Shown in pieces: positions 1 through 5,098 of a stretch of DNA of 10,171 nucleotides. Under the pieces are notes generated by a model, which worked only from the letters and a program-made list of their open reading frames with translations, had not been told where the DNA came from and did not search any database. Numbering within the stretch: position 1 is the first letter of the stretch; the number at the start of each line of letters is the position of its first letter. Source of the stretch: DATDXV01 sp035289205 (lineage in GTDB: Archaea > Aenigmatarchaeota > Aenigmatarchaeia > Aenigmatarchaeales > DATDXV01); NCBI GenBank assembly GCA_035289205.1, contig DATDXV010000022.1:1-10171 (forward strand), written 5' to 3'. The position numbers and the translations under genes are program-made.

Positions 1-699
1 GTCAATCGTTCCCCTCACAGGGATTACTGCGTTGATTGCTAAGTTCAAAGCATGATGGTATGCTGAAACAATGTCAGCCATTACCTTTTCTTCATCTATC
101 GACAGCGCATCCTTCGTATATATTACTCCCTTCTCCCATGCCGCGCTGATGCTCATCTTAACTTCCATGGGTGCAATCTTCAGCATCTGCATTACAGATG
201 CGAGCTCTGCCGAGATCGTAGCGCCTTTCTTCACAACAACCTTGTCCTTTGCAACAGCTATCTTTCCCCCCTCCACCTTTGCCTGCAGGCCTACCTTGCT
301 CAACGTGGTTATTGCAGGTCCTGGCATAAGGTCTGTCGGACCCGCCTTCACTTCTATGTCAAAAGGCGCGACATCCCCGCCCTTTGCCGGAACTTTCAGC
401 TTGTTCCTGTCAAGGAACTTGCAAAGCCTGAATGGGTCCATGTCTGTGAGAAGCAGGGCAGGGCTCGAGCTCATATGCTGCAGCATTTCCTTCTCGCCTT
501 TCTCAAGGGCACGCACAAGTATGCTTTTCTTCTTTACATAAATGCTGTTCTTCATCTCCTTCCTAATTTTTTGCATGGCCTTCGCTGGGAATTTATGAAG
601 ATCAATCAGGCAGACCACAGGGCTGTCTGTTATTGCTTTCGCCAGGCTGTTCACAGCCTCTATTTTCTCTTTCCTTACCTCAGATCTTCCCTTCTTCAT
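1..699 (-). CDS. rpl10: Large ribosomal subunit protein uL10 (archaeal L10/P0), 3'-truncated by window edge
   Basis: The minus strand is open from an ATG at 699 to the left edge, giving the first 233 residues; archaeal P0 proteins are usually about 280-340 residues, so the C-terminal stalk-binding part lies outside the window. The translation begins MKKGRSEVRKEKIEAVNSLA and contains the P0-type segments VVCLIDLHKFPAKAMQKIRK, PGPAITTLSKVGLQAKVEGG and the later helix AYHHALNLAINA. uL10 binds 23S rRNA at the GTPase centre next to uL11 and carries the L12/P1 stalk dimers. Its ATG lies 1 nt after the rpl1 stop (TGATATG), and GTGAT, complementary to the 16S 3' tail, directly precedes the ATG. It is therefore almost certainly co-transcribed and translationally coupled with rpl1. 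The gene normally next, rpl12, would lie to the left. Confidence 0.93.
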   Translation of the reverse strand, partial: MKKGRSEVRKEKIEAVNSLAKAITDSPVVCLIDLHKFPAKAMQKIRKEMKNSIYVKKKSILVRALEKGEKEMLQHMSSSPALLLTDMDPFRLCKFLDRNKLKVPAKGGDVAPFDIEVKAGPTDLMPGPAITTLSKVGLQAKVEGGKIAVAKDKVVVKKGATISAELASVMQMLKIAPMEVKMSISAAWEKGVIYTKDALSIDEEKVMADIVSAYHHALNLAINAVIPVRGTID

Positions 700-700
700 A

Positions 701-1342
701 TCACTTCAGCTCCACCTTCACGGGCTTGCCCATCGTTGTTTTGATCACTATTTTTTTCATGTTCTCTTCGTTCTTCGGCAGCGCAGCTATAACAGCATCA
801 ATTGCAGCCCTCGCATTTTCAGCGACTTTCTTGTCATCCATCTCCTCAGTGCCGATTCTTAGCTGAATTGTCGGAGAATCCCTTATCTGCACTCTTACGA
901 TTTTCATCCTCTTCTCAACAGCGCCTTTCAGATCTTCCAAATTAGCAGGAACAGGGGCAGGCATCATATTTCTTGGTGAAAGAACAGGACCCAGAGATTT
1001 ACCAATGAGAGGCATGAGAGGCGCTTCTGCAATGAATCCCGCGCATTCATTCGCGAGCTTCTTAGCAGACTTCTTGTCCCGGGCAAGTCCTTCGATTTCC
1101 TCCTTCCTTATAACCCTGACATTCTCAAGCTTCTGCGCCTTTGGAATAAGATTGTCAACCATCAGGCCTATTTTCTCCATCCTCGGCAGATGTGGAAGCA
1201 TGACTTCTGCCTTGATCTTATGCTCAGCCTTCTTCATATCAAGGCCTTTGAAGCTTAGCATCAAGTCTATGCTCTGCTTGAAGTTTCTCTTCTTAGATTC
1301 TCTAGCTGCCTGTAATGCTTTCAGTATGTTCTCTTCATTCAT
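701..1342 (-). CDS. rpl1: Large ribosomal subunit protein uL1
   Basis: This 213-residue protein has the archaeal L1 length and hallmarks: FKQSIDLML near residue 22, and the central signature FIAEAPLMPLIGKSLGPVLS (about residues 103-122) followed by PRNMMPAPVP; the C-terminal domain I half has VQIRDSPTIQLRIGTEEMDD. uL1 forms the mobile L1 stalk on 23S rRNA helices 76-78 at the E site. In bacteria and methanogens it is also the translational repressor of its own operon, which it binds through an mRNA mimic of the rRNA site. The gene is first in an rpl1-rpl10 unit. Unlike many genes here it is not leaderless: the nearest good TATA box lies about 74 bp upstream, leaving a leader of about 48 nt with two hairpins. 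No strong Shine-Dalgarno sequence sits just before the ATG. Identity is secure; the autoregulation is inferred. Confidence 0.95.
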   Translation of the reverse strand: MNEENILKALQAARESKKRNFKQSIDLMLSFKGLDMKKAEHKIKAEVMLPHLPRMEKIGLMVDNLIPKAQKLENVRVIRKEEIEGLARDKKSAKKLANECAGFIAEAPLMPLIGKSLGPVLSPRNMMPAPVPANLEDLKGAVEKRMKIVRVQIRDSPTIQLRIGTEEMDDKKVAENARAAIDAVIAALPKNEENMKKIVIKTTMGKPVKVELK

Positions 1343-1355
1343 ACAATCCGTTCTC

Positions 1356-1382
1356 GCTACGATAGCTACTCCCTAAGGAGTA
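1356..1382 (-). promoter_or_regulatory. Structured 5' leader of rpl1: two abutting hairpins
   Basis: Between the predicted rpl1 transcription start (about 1390) and the ATG at 1342, two perfect inverted repeats abut. One is TACTCC/GGAGTA (1367-1382) with a 4-nt loop; the other is GCTA/TAGC (1356-1366) with a 3-nt loop. Adjacent short helices in an L1 operon leader could act as an L1-binding autoregulatory site. The archaeal sites I know of in methanogens lie inside the rpl1 coding region, so the role here is inference. Confidence 0.5.
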
Positions 1383-1396
1383 CAACAATACAACAA
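1381..1396. repeat. Tandem 8-bp repeat TACAACAA x2
   Basis: Two exact copies of TACAACAA lie head to tail (1381-1388 and 1389-1396), followed by TACT. They sit between the rpl1 TATA box and the leader hairpins, around the predicted start of transcription. They could be a regulator site or initiator-region sequence; no function is assigned. Confidence 0.6.
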
Positions 1397-1411
1397 TACT
1401 CTAGGATTAAT

Positions 1412-1420
1412 CTATTTAAA
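1412..1420 (-). promoter_or_regulatory. TATA box of rpl1-rpl10
   Basis: On the minus strand TTTAAATAG is preceded by AAAACC, an acceptable BRE. The same core TTTAAATA occurs in the promoter at 2392-2400. Using the roughly 26-bp TATA-to-start spacing seen elsewhere in the window, transcription would begin near 1390. The element lies almost against the divergent TATA box at 1423-1430, so the two promoters may compete. Confidence 0.6.
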
Positions 1421-1422
1421 GG

Positions 1423-1430
1423 TTTTTATA
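1423..1430 (+). promoter_or_regulatory. TATA box of the DUF5654 gene
   Basis: TTTTTATA is centred about 25 bp before the ATG at 1452, which places the transcription start on or next to the start codon: a leaderless mRNA. Its complement, TATAAAAA, could also be read as a minus-strand TATA element, so the assignment of the two neighbouring boxes to rpl1 and to this gene is the simplest reading, not the only one. Confidence 0.6.
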
Positions 1431-1451
1431 TCGGAAAAGGAAAAACATTAT

Positions 1452-1664
1452 ATGGTATCGGAGTTTGTTAAGCAGTTTGCGACTTTGATTGTTGCAGCCT
1501 TCGGTTTTGCTTCGGCTTTGGCATGGAACACTGCCATACAGAACTGGTTGCAATCCCAGCCTACACTTTCTGCAGCTGGTCCCTGGGGCTATGCTATAGC
1601 AGTGACAATATTCGCTGTAATAATTACAATGTGGGTTGGGAAGTACTCTCAGGAGCAGAAGTAG
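1452..1664 (+). CDS. DUF5654 family small membrane protein
   Basis: This 70-residue protein begins MVSEFVKQFATLIVAAFGFA and contains the segment ALAWNTAIQNWL that I recognise from DUF5654, a family of small, mostly archaeal membrane proteins of unknown function. Two hydrophobic helices are visible: about residues 9-26 (containing the conserved AW-N) and about 47-62 (YAIAVTIFAVIITMWVG), with a short charged tail GKYSQEQK. The loop between them is polar and P/G-rich. There is no ribosome binding site; the TATA box 25 bp upstream implies a leaderless transcript. The gene is divergent from rpl1 and overlaps the 3' end of the opposing coiled-coil gene by 41 bp. The family call rests on recalled pattern, not on a search. 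No function is assigned. Confidence 0.78.
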   Translation: MVSEFVKQFATLIVAAFGFASALAWNTAIQNWLQSQPTLSAAGPWGYAIAVTIFAVIITMWVGKYSQEQK

Positions 1665-2112
1665 GCAACTGTTCAACAGTTACAACTTCCTTTGCCTCCT
1701 GTATCTCGCTTTCGACAACCTTCATCCTTTCATCATATCCCTGTGCCACAGCAATCAATCCCTTCTTAATTTCGTTAATCTTGTTTTCTATGTCAATTGC
1801 TTTTGCGGCAACTCTATCTACAGAATCCTTTACCTCAGTACGTATTTCATCCTTCAGCTTCTCCCTGTCCTGGCTCATATTTGAAACCATCTGGCTGCAT
1901 ATGTTTTCTATCTTGTCTGTCCTGTCTATCAGTTCATGCTTCAACTCGTTTGTAAACAGCTTCTTATCCCCTCTCCTCAAAAACTCCAGGGAAAGCATGG
2001 ATATGATGACAAACAGGACTGCAAGTTCAATATAGTTGAATCCTGCAAGCCTAAGCAAAAGCACTATTGCTGCACCTATCAAACCCAGCCAGAAAACATA
2101 TTCAAATGCCAT
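1624..2112 (-). CDS. Two-helix membrane protein with coiled-coil cytoplasmic tail, function unknown
   Basis: From the ATG at 2112 the product is 162 residues. Two hydrophobic helices lie at about residues 4-22 (YVFWLGLIGAAIVLLLRLAG) and 25-42 (IELAVLFVIISMLSLEFL). RRGDKK follows, then a long charged stretch of heptad-like helix (about 50-140, rich in K, E, D, I and V) and a disordered S/T/P tail ending STSQPTL. I do not recognise a family. The alternative ATG at 2136 (adding MLLPCIYS) directly follows the upstream stop (TAAATG) and would allow coupling. I prefer 2112 because TTAAAT about 26 bp upstream fits the leaderless pattern, but this is not decisive. The gene runs tail to tail into the DUF5654 gene with a 41-bp overlap. 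A membrane-anchored scaffold or spacer is possible but only inferred. Confidence 0.72.
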   Translation of the reverse strand: MAFEYVFWLGLIGAAIVLLLRLAGFNYIELAVLFVIISMLSLEFLRRGDKKLFTNELKHELIDRTDKIENICSQMVSNMSQDREKLKDEIRTEVKDSVDRVAAKAIDIENKINEIKKGLIAVAQGYDERMKVVESEIQEAKEVVTVEQLPTSAPESTSQPTL

Positions 2113-2136
2113 GGAATAGATGCAGGGCAAAAGCAT

Positions 2137-2370
2137 TTAACTGTACTGGAAGCCGTTTCCTGCGGGCAAAAGTCTGCTGCCTCTTTTGTTGACTCCAGTC
2201 AACTGGATTATGGTGCTGTATGTTTGCCTTGGTTCATATGTCAGCTTTGCTACTATGTCCCATTCGCCGCCAACAAGGTTCAAATCTTTAATGCCTTGCA
2301 TATCTAATAGTTCTCTGCAGACAGCCCTCTCATGCCCCGGATCTGTTTTTATCAGAGCAAACGAGATCAT
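2137..2370 (-). CDS. Stand-alone Lrp/AsnC ligand-binding (RAM) domain protein 2
   Basis: The 77-residue product has the RAM/SAM fold pattern of Lrp/AsnC regulators: a first strand SFALIKTDPG, a helix ERAVCRELLDMQGIKDLN, then GGEWDIVAKLTY (the GxxD ligand-pocket turn) and a C-terminal strand after LTGVNK. There is no helix-turn-helix, so it cannot bind DNA in the usual Lrp way. Stand-alone RAM proteins form dimers or higher oligomers and may bind amino acids or modulate full-length Lrp proteins. I chose ATG 2370 over in-frame upstream ATGs at 2403 and 2385 because a TATA box centred at 2396 lies 26 bp before it and overlaps the longer starts. It is a paralogue of the next RAM gene (both have FALIK and G-E-x-D-[IL]-x-AK) but has its own promoter. 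Confidence 0.85.
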   Translation of the reverse strand: MISFALIKTDPGHERAVCRELLDMQGIKDLNLVGGEWDIVAKLTYEPRQTYSTIIQLTGVNKRGSRLLPAGNGFQYS

Positions 2371-2391
2371 AGAACAAAATTTCATTTTGAA

Positions 2392-2400
2392 ATATTTAAA
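2392..2400 (-). promoter_or_regulatory. TATA box of RAM protein 2
   Basis: TTTAAATAT on the minus strand is centred 26 bp upstream of the ATG at 2370, predicting a leaderless transcript. It separates this gene (and possibly the membrane gene after it) from the secE-spt5-rpl11-RAM1 operon, which ends at 2432. Confidence 0.62.
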
Positions 2401-2431
2401 CAAGCTTGATAGGTATGGCGATTGTCGATTG

Positions 2432-2668
2432 CTAAAATTTTATCGCATTCAAAATCTTGCATTTTTCCTTTACTACCCCTTCTGCTTCAAGCATGTTCTG
2501 ATAAATCTCACCGATTCTATTATAATCTTCCCCCGAAAACTTTGCTATAAGATCGAATTCTCCGAAAAGGGGATGCACATATTCAACTTCCTTTATTTTT
2601 TTTAGTTGTCTATAGACAAAAAGTTCCTTAGATGTTCCAGCCTTAATTAAGGCAAAAGCAAGAGCCAT
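2432..2668 (-). CDS. Stand-alone Lrp/AsnC ligand-binding (RAM) domain protein 1
   Basis: From the ATG at 2668 the product is 78 residues: MALAFALIKAGTSKEL, a helix FVYRQLKKIKEVEYVH, the pocket segment LFGEFDLIAKFSG and a final helix and strand ending CKILNAIKF. It is a RAM domain without a helix-turn-helix. A longer in-frame reading from 2722 would overlap rpl11 by 47 bp and add non-RAM sequence. The 2668 start is favoured because GTGAT (2673-2677), complementary to the 16S tail, is spaced 3 nt before it, and the ATG lies 7 nt after the rpl11 stop. It is thus the last gene of the secE-spt5-rpl11 operon, expressed with the ribosome and translocon genes. A role in amino-acid sensing is family-based inference. 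Confidence 0.87.
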   Translation of the reverse strand: MALAFALIKAGTSKELFVYRQLKKIKEVEYVHPLFGEFDLIAKFSGEDYNRIGEIYQNMLEAEGVVKEKCKILNAIKF

Positions 2669-2672
2669 AGCA

Positions 2673-2677
2673 TCACT
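2673..2677 (-). promoter_or_regulatory. Ribosome binding site of RAM protein 1
   Basis: GTGAT, the 3' half of the archaeal GGAGGTGAT consensus, overlaps the rpl11 stop codon (TAGTGAT) and lies 3 nt before the ATG at 2668. It decides the start of this gene and implies coupling to rpl11 translation. Confidence 0.6.
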
Positions 2678-3158
2678 ATTGTATCCTCGAGTCCCATTGG
2701 CCAGAATTAATCTCTTTGACAATTTCCTTCGGTGTCTTTCCCTCTACTGTCACGCCTACGCTAATGCAGGTTGAAACAACCTGCTTCACAGCAGATTTCA
2801 AATCAGAAGTATTCATTGCATCTATCTTGGACTTGGCAATCTTAACAGCAGAGTCAAACTTCAAATCCCCGACAGGTTGCTCCTTCCATGCCGTTTTAGA
2901 TAGCTTCTCTACTTTGAGCTCCTTCTTTATCATTGAGCTTACAGGTGGAGTTCCCACTATGATATTGGCAGTTTTTGTTTCTGTATCAACCTCGATCTCG
3001 ACAGGAACCTGCATTCCTTCAAAATCAGCTGTTTTCTTGTTCACCTCTCCGATAATCTTGTTAACATCAGCCTTGATAGAGCTGAGGAACGGACCGAGAG
3101 GCGGAGCTGGGCTTGCCTTCCCGCCGTCAATAAGAATCTTGATCCTGCTCTTACCCAC
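2676..3158 (-). CDS. rpl11: Large ribosomal subunit protein uL11
   Basis: From the GTG at 3158 the product is 160 residues, normal for archaeal L11. The N-terminal domain has the signature IDGGKASPAPPLGP (about residues 9-22) and KKTADFEGMQVPVEIEV. The C-terminal rRNA-binding domain has TPPVSSMIKKELK and the closing VGVTVEGKTPKEIVKEINSG. uL11 binds the GTPase-associated region of 23S rRNA with uL10. An in-frame TTG at 3185 would give nine extra residues, but GGAGG at 3167-3171 is spaced 8 nt before the GTG, and the shorter form matches the family N-terminus. The start overlaps the spt5 stop by 8 bp (GTGGGTAA), so the two genes are translationally coupled. Unlike the usual order, rpl1 does not follow. 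Confidence 0.95.
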   Translation of the reverse strand: MGKSRIKILIDGGKASPAPPLGPFLSSIKADVNKIIGEVNKKTADFEGMQVPVEIEVDTETKTANIIVGTPPVSSMIKKELKVEKLSKTAWKEQPVGDLKFDSAVKIAKSKIDAMNTSDLKSAVKQVVSTCISVGVTVEGKTPKEIVKEINSGQWDSRIQ

Positions 3159-3603
3159 TTGCACCGCCTCCGATCTTTTCAACAATCCTTATGGAATCTA
3201 TTGATATTGAAATGGGTATGGGTATCGCGGAGCCCATCAGTTCCAGTGTGATTTCCCCCTTTGCTTCATCAACCCTGACAACCTTCCCTTTCTCGTTCTT
3301 GAAAGGCCCTCCGACAATCTCCACGACATCCCCCCTGTCAACCTTGATCTCAGCCTTCTTTGTTTCCAGGAATTTCTTCAGTTCCAGAATAGGGACATCC
3401 TTCCTTATTATTCCCTTCACGTGCGGAACTCCGCCGATAACGGTTTCTATGCTGTGGACATCCCCTTCAATGAATATGTACCCCCTCAGCTCCTCAGGAT
3501 GGACAAATGCCTTGATTCCGGCCTGCATGTTGGTCGATCTGGTGGAGAGCGTTTCTATAACCGTGCTCTCCCTTCCGACTGTTGTTCTTACTGTGAATAT
3601 CAT
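3151..3603 (-). CDS. spt5: Transcription elongation factor Spt5 (NusG homologue)
   Basis: The 150-residue product has the archaeal Spt5 layout: an NGN domain (about 1-85: MIFTVRTTVGRESTVIETL, then RGYIFIEGD and VPHVKGIIRKD), then one KOW domain (about 90-122: DRGDVVEIVGGPFKNEKGKV). The NGN domain, with Spt4, binds the RNA polymerase clamp over the DNA channel and raises processivity; the KOW domain contacts RNA or ribosomal protein uS10 in the bacterial counterpart. The ATG overlaps the secE stop in an ATGA, giving tight coupling. The secE-spt5-rpl11 order is the classic one. Length, domains and context all agree; nothing unusual is seen except the G-rich end GGGASG, which partly serves as the rpl11 ribosome binding site. 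Confidence 0.95.
   Translation of the reverse strand: MIFTVRTTVGRESTVIETLSTRSTNMQAGIKAFVHPEELRGYIFIEGDVHSIETVIGGVPHVKGIIRKDVPILELKKFLETKKAEIKVDRGDVVEIVGGPFKNEKGKVVRVDEAKGEITLELMGSAIPIPISISIDSIRIVEKIGGGASG
3167..3171 (-). promoter_or_regulatory. Ribosome binding site of rpl11, inside spt5
   Basis: GGAGG, a full anti-16S core, lies within the last codons of spt5, 8 nt upstream of the GTG at 3158. It is the reason for choosing that start over the upstream TTG. Confidence 0.7.
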
Positions 3604-3893
3604 ACCGCTGGCACCAATAATCTGTATGCGACGAATATTATAAATCCTATCAGCCCTATCACAAGTATTCCCAAGCCTGTTATCTTGAATTCAGATATGA
3701 TCTCCTCGTTTGTCGGCTTTGCCGCCACTGCAATAACCCTTCTGTACGATTGCAGCTTGTTTACGAAATTCTCCAGCACGCGCTTCACCATTCCCGGCTT
3801 CTTCACAGCATGTTCCTCCTTCTTCTGCGGTGCAGGCTGGGCTGGTTGCACAGGTTGCGCCTGCGGATTTTGCTGAGGTTGACTCTCTTCCAT
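3600..3893 (-). CDS. secE: Preprotein translocase subunit SecE / Sec61 gamma with Q/P-rich N-terminal extension
   Basis: The last 60 or so of 97 residues are typical archaeal SecE/Sec61-gamma: an amphipathic helix VKRVLENFVNKLQSYRRVIA, the conserved KPTNEEI turn, and one membrane helix (about residues 70-92, ITGLGILVIGLIGFIIFVAY) ending in a short outside tail. SecE clamps SecY in the protein-conducting channel. The first 30 or so residues are a low-complexity Q/P/A-rich tract (QPQQNPQAQPVQPAQPAPQ) not needed for the fold and unusual for this small protein. GTGAT at 3897-3901 precedes the ATG by 3 nt, and a palindromic TATA box (3931-3940) gives a leader of about 18 nt. The gene heads the secE-spt5-rpl11-RAM1 operon and overlaps spt5 by 4 bp. 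Confidence 0.93.
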   Translation of the reverse strand: MEESQPQQNPQAQPVQPAQPAPQKKEEHAVKKPGMVKRVLENFVNKLQSYRRVIAVAAKPTNEEIISEFKITGLGILVIGLIGFIIFVAYRLLVPAV

Positions 3894-3896
3894 TAT

Positions 3897-3901
3897 ATCA
3901 C
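3897..3901 (-). promoter_or_regulatory. Ribosome binding site of secE
   Basis: GTGAT complementary to the 16S 3' tail, 3 nt before the ATG at 3893, in the same register as at the RAM protein 1 gene. It fits a transcript with a true leader, not a leaderless one. Confidence 0.6.
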
Positions 3902-3930
3902 TTAAGAAATAGACATTATGCAGAGGGAGA

Positions 3931-3940
3931 GTTTATAAAC
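3931..3940 (-). promoter_or_regulatory. TATA box of the secE-spt5-rpl11 operon
   Basis: GTTTATAAAC is a perfect 10-bp palindrome preceded on the minus strand by the purine-rich BRE AAAAGG. It lies just downstream of the ftsZ stop (3949), so secE has its own promoter, with transcription expected near 3911. Confidence 0.65.
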
Positions 3941-3948
3941 CTTTTGAA

Positions 3949-5028
3949 TCAGACGAAATCTATGCCGAGAATGTTCTCTATCTCCCTTCTCTTCTCCTTG
4001 GAGTATGTTTTCGCTCCGCCGTATATCTGATTTGATTTGACCCCGGTAATAATCAGAAGCGTTCTGATGTTGTCCCCCATCTCCTTCTCAATCTGCGCCC
4101 CCCAGATTATCTTTGCATCAGGCGAAAGCTTTGTTCCGACGCCGTCAACAATCTGCTGGCATTCCTTTACTGTCATGTCAGTCCCCCCTGTAACATTAAT
4201 GAGGGCTCCTGCCGCGCCTTCGATATCGACATCAAGCAACGGGTTATTGAGCGCCTTCTCAACAGCCTCCAGTGCCCTGCTCTCCGTGTCGCTCTCCCCT
4301 AATCCGATCATGGACATCCCCCCTCCGCCCATCACAGCCTTTATGTCTGCGAAGTCCAAGTTGACAAGGCCAGGCTTTGTGACAAGCTCCGCGATTCCTT
4401 TAACAGAATTCACAAGGATCTCGTCGGAAATCTTGAAGGCTGTAGTCAGGCTTACATCAGGAACCATCTCGAGAAGCTTTTCGTTTGGAACAACAATAAG
4501 AGTGTCAACAACGCCCTCCAGCTGCTCAAGCCCCCACTTTGCGTTTTCCATCCTGTGTTTTCTTTCTGCAATGAAAGGAAGAGTGACAATAGCGACAACC
4601 AAAGCGCCCAATTTCTTCGCTACTTCCGCAACAATAGAAGAAGCGCCCGTTCCCGTTCCTCCGCCCAAACCGCAGGTAATGAAAACCAAGTCAGCGCCTT
4701 GCAAGGCTCTTTTTATCTCCTCCCTGCTCTCCTTCGCCGATTCCATGCCAACCTTTGGATCAGCCCCCGCCCCTAGTCCTTTAGTCAATTCTTTTCCGAT
4801 AAGTATCTTCACATCAGCGTCTGTATAGAGAAGATCCTGCGCATCGGTGTTCATCCCGACAACTTCCACCCCAGTCACGCCGATCTGCATCATCCTGGAT
4901 ATTGTGTTGTTGCCCGCGCCTCCGATTCCGATAACCTTTATCTCAGCGCGCCTTGCCTCAAGAAGTTTTCTGAGATCTTCGTCTGTGCTGATGTTGGATT
5001 TCGAATCAGTAACAGACCTTGTCGCCAT
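3949..5028 (-). CDS. ftsZ: Cell division GTPase FtsZ (FtsZ1-like)
   Basis: The 359-residue product has all core FtsZ elements: the nucleotide-binding IGIGGAGNN (about 33-41), the tubulin/FtsZ signature GGGTGTG (122-128), PFIAERKHRMENA (151-163) and the T7 synergy loop NLDFAD (223-228) with N223, D225 and D228 that complete the GTPase site of the next subunit. It ends ILGIDFV, a C-terminus I associate with euryarchaeal FtsZ1. FtsZ polymerises into the mid-cell ring; FtsZ1 acts as its scaffold where a second FtsZ exists. The first 28 or so residues are a polar N-terminal extension. Position upstream of secE-spt5-rpl11 is the common euryarchaeal arrangement. A palindromic TATA element about 32 bp upstream implies a leader of only about 7 nt. 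Whether this genome has a second FtsZ cannot be seen. Confidence 0.96.
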   Translation of the reverse strand: MATRSVTDSKSNISTDEDLRKLLEARRAEIKVIGIGGAGNNTISRMMQIGVTGVEVVGMNTDAQDLLYTDADVKILIGKELTKGLGAGADPKVGMESAKESREEIKRALQGADLVFITCGLGGGTGTGASSIVAEVAKKLGALVVAIVTLPFIAERKHRMENAKWGLEQLEGVVDTLIVVPNEKLLEMVPDVSLTTAFKISDEILVNSVKGIAELVTKPGLVNLDFADIKAVMGGGGMSMIGLGESDTESRALEAVEKALNNPLLDVDIEGAAGALINVTGGTDMTVKECQQIVDGVGTKLSPDAKIIWGAQIEKEMGDNIRTLLIITGVKSNQIYGGAKTYSKEKRREIENILGIDFV

Positions 5029-5051
5029 AAAAATCTGTTCAGAGATGGTTT

Positions 5052-5067
5052 GGTTAAATATTTAACC
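5052..5067 (-). promoter_or_regulatory. Palindromic promoter of ftsZ
   Basis: GGTTAAATATTTAACC is a perfect 16-bp palindrome with AAAAGG upstream on the minus strand (a BRE). Its centre is about 32 bp before the ftsZ ATG. The symmetry makes it a possible operator or a TATA box readable in both directions. Confidence 0.6.
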
Positions 5068-5078
5068 TTTTCGTTTTG

Positions 5079-5098
5079 ATTATAAGAGGGCTTATAAT
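5079..5098. repeat. Perfect hairpin directly after the FKBP stop codon
   Basis: ATTATAAG and CTTATAAT form a perfect 8-bp stem with a 4-nt loop, starting immediately after the FKBP stop. It could end, protect or process the FKBP transcript. It is not followed by a U-run on the minus strand, so it is not a standard intrinsic terminator. Confidence 0.6.

Noticed and set aside
1452..2668. Mobile element or toxin-antitoxin insertion between rpl11 and rpl1
   Set aside because: No terminal repeats, transposase, recombinase or recognised toxin or antitoxin motifs are visible; RAM, DUF5654 and coiled-coil proteins do not fit a known toxin-antitoxin pair.
2669..2722. Longer N-terminus of RAM protein 1 overlapping rpl11
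   Set aside because: The extra residues do not resemble a RAM domain, and GTGAT sits 3 nt before the ATG at 2668.
3159..3185. In-frame TTG start extending uL11 by nine residues
   Set aside because: GGAGG at 3167-3171 would lie inside the coding region; the GTG at 3158 has ideal spacing and matches the uL11 family N-terminus.
4037..4828. Long open frame antisense to ftsZ
   Set aside because: It is a shadow of the FtsZ codons: the product is S/P/F-rich with no family features and no promoter. The same applies to other long antisense frames over leuS, spt5, rpl11 and rpl1.
5079..5098. Classic intrinsic terminator after FKBP
   Set aside because: The hairpin is AT-rich and has no U-tract on the minus strand, so I list it only as an inverted repeat.
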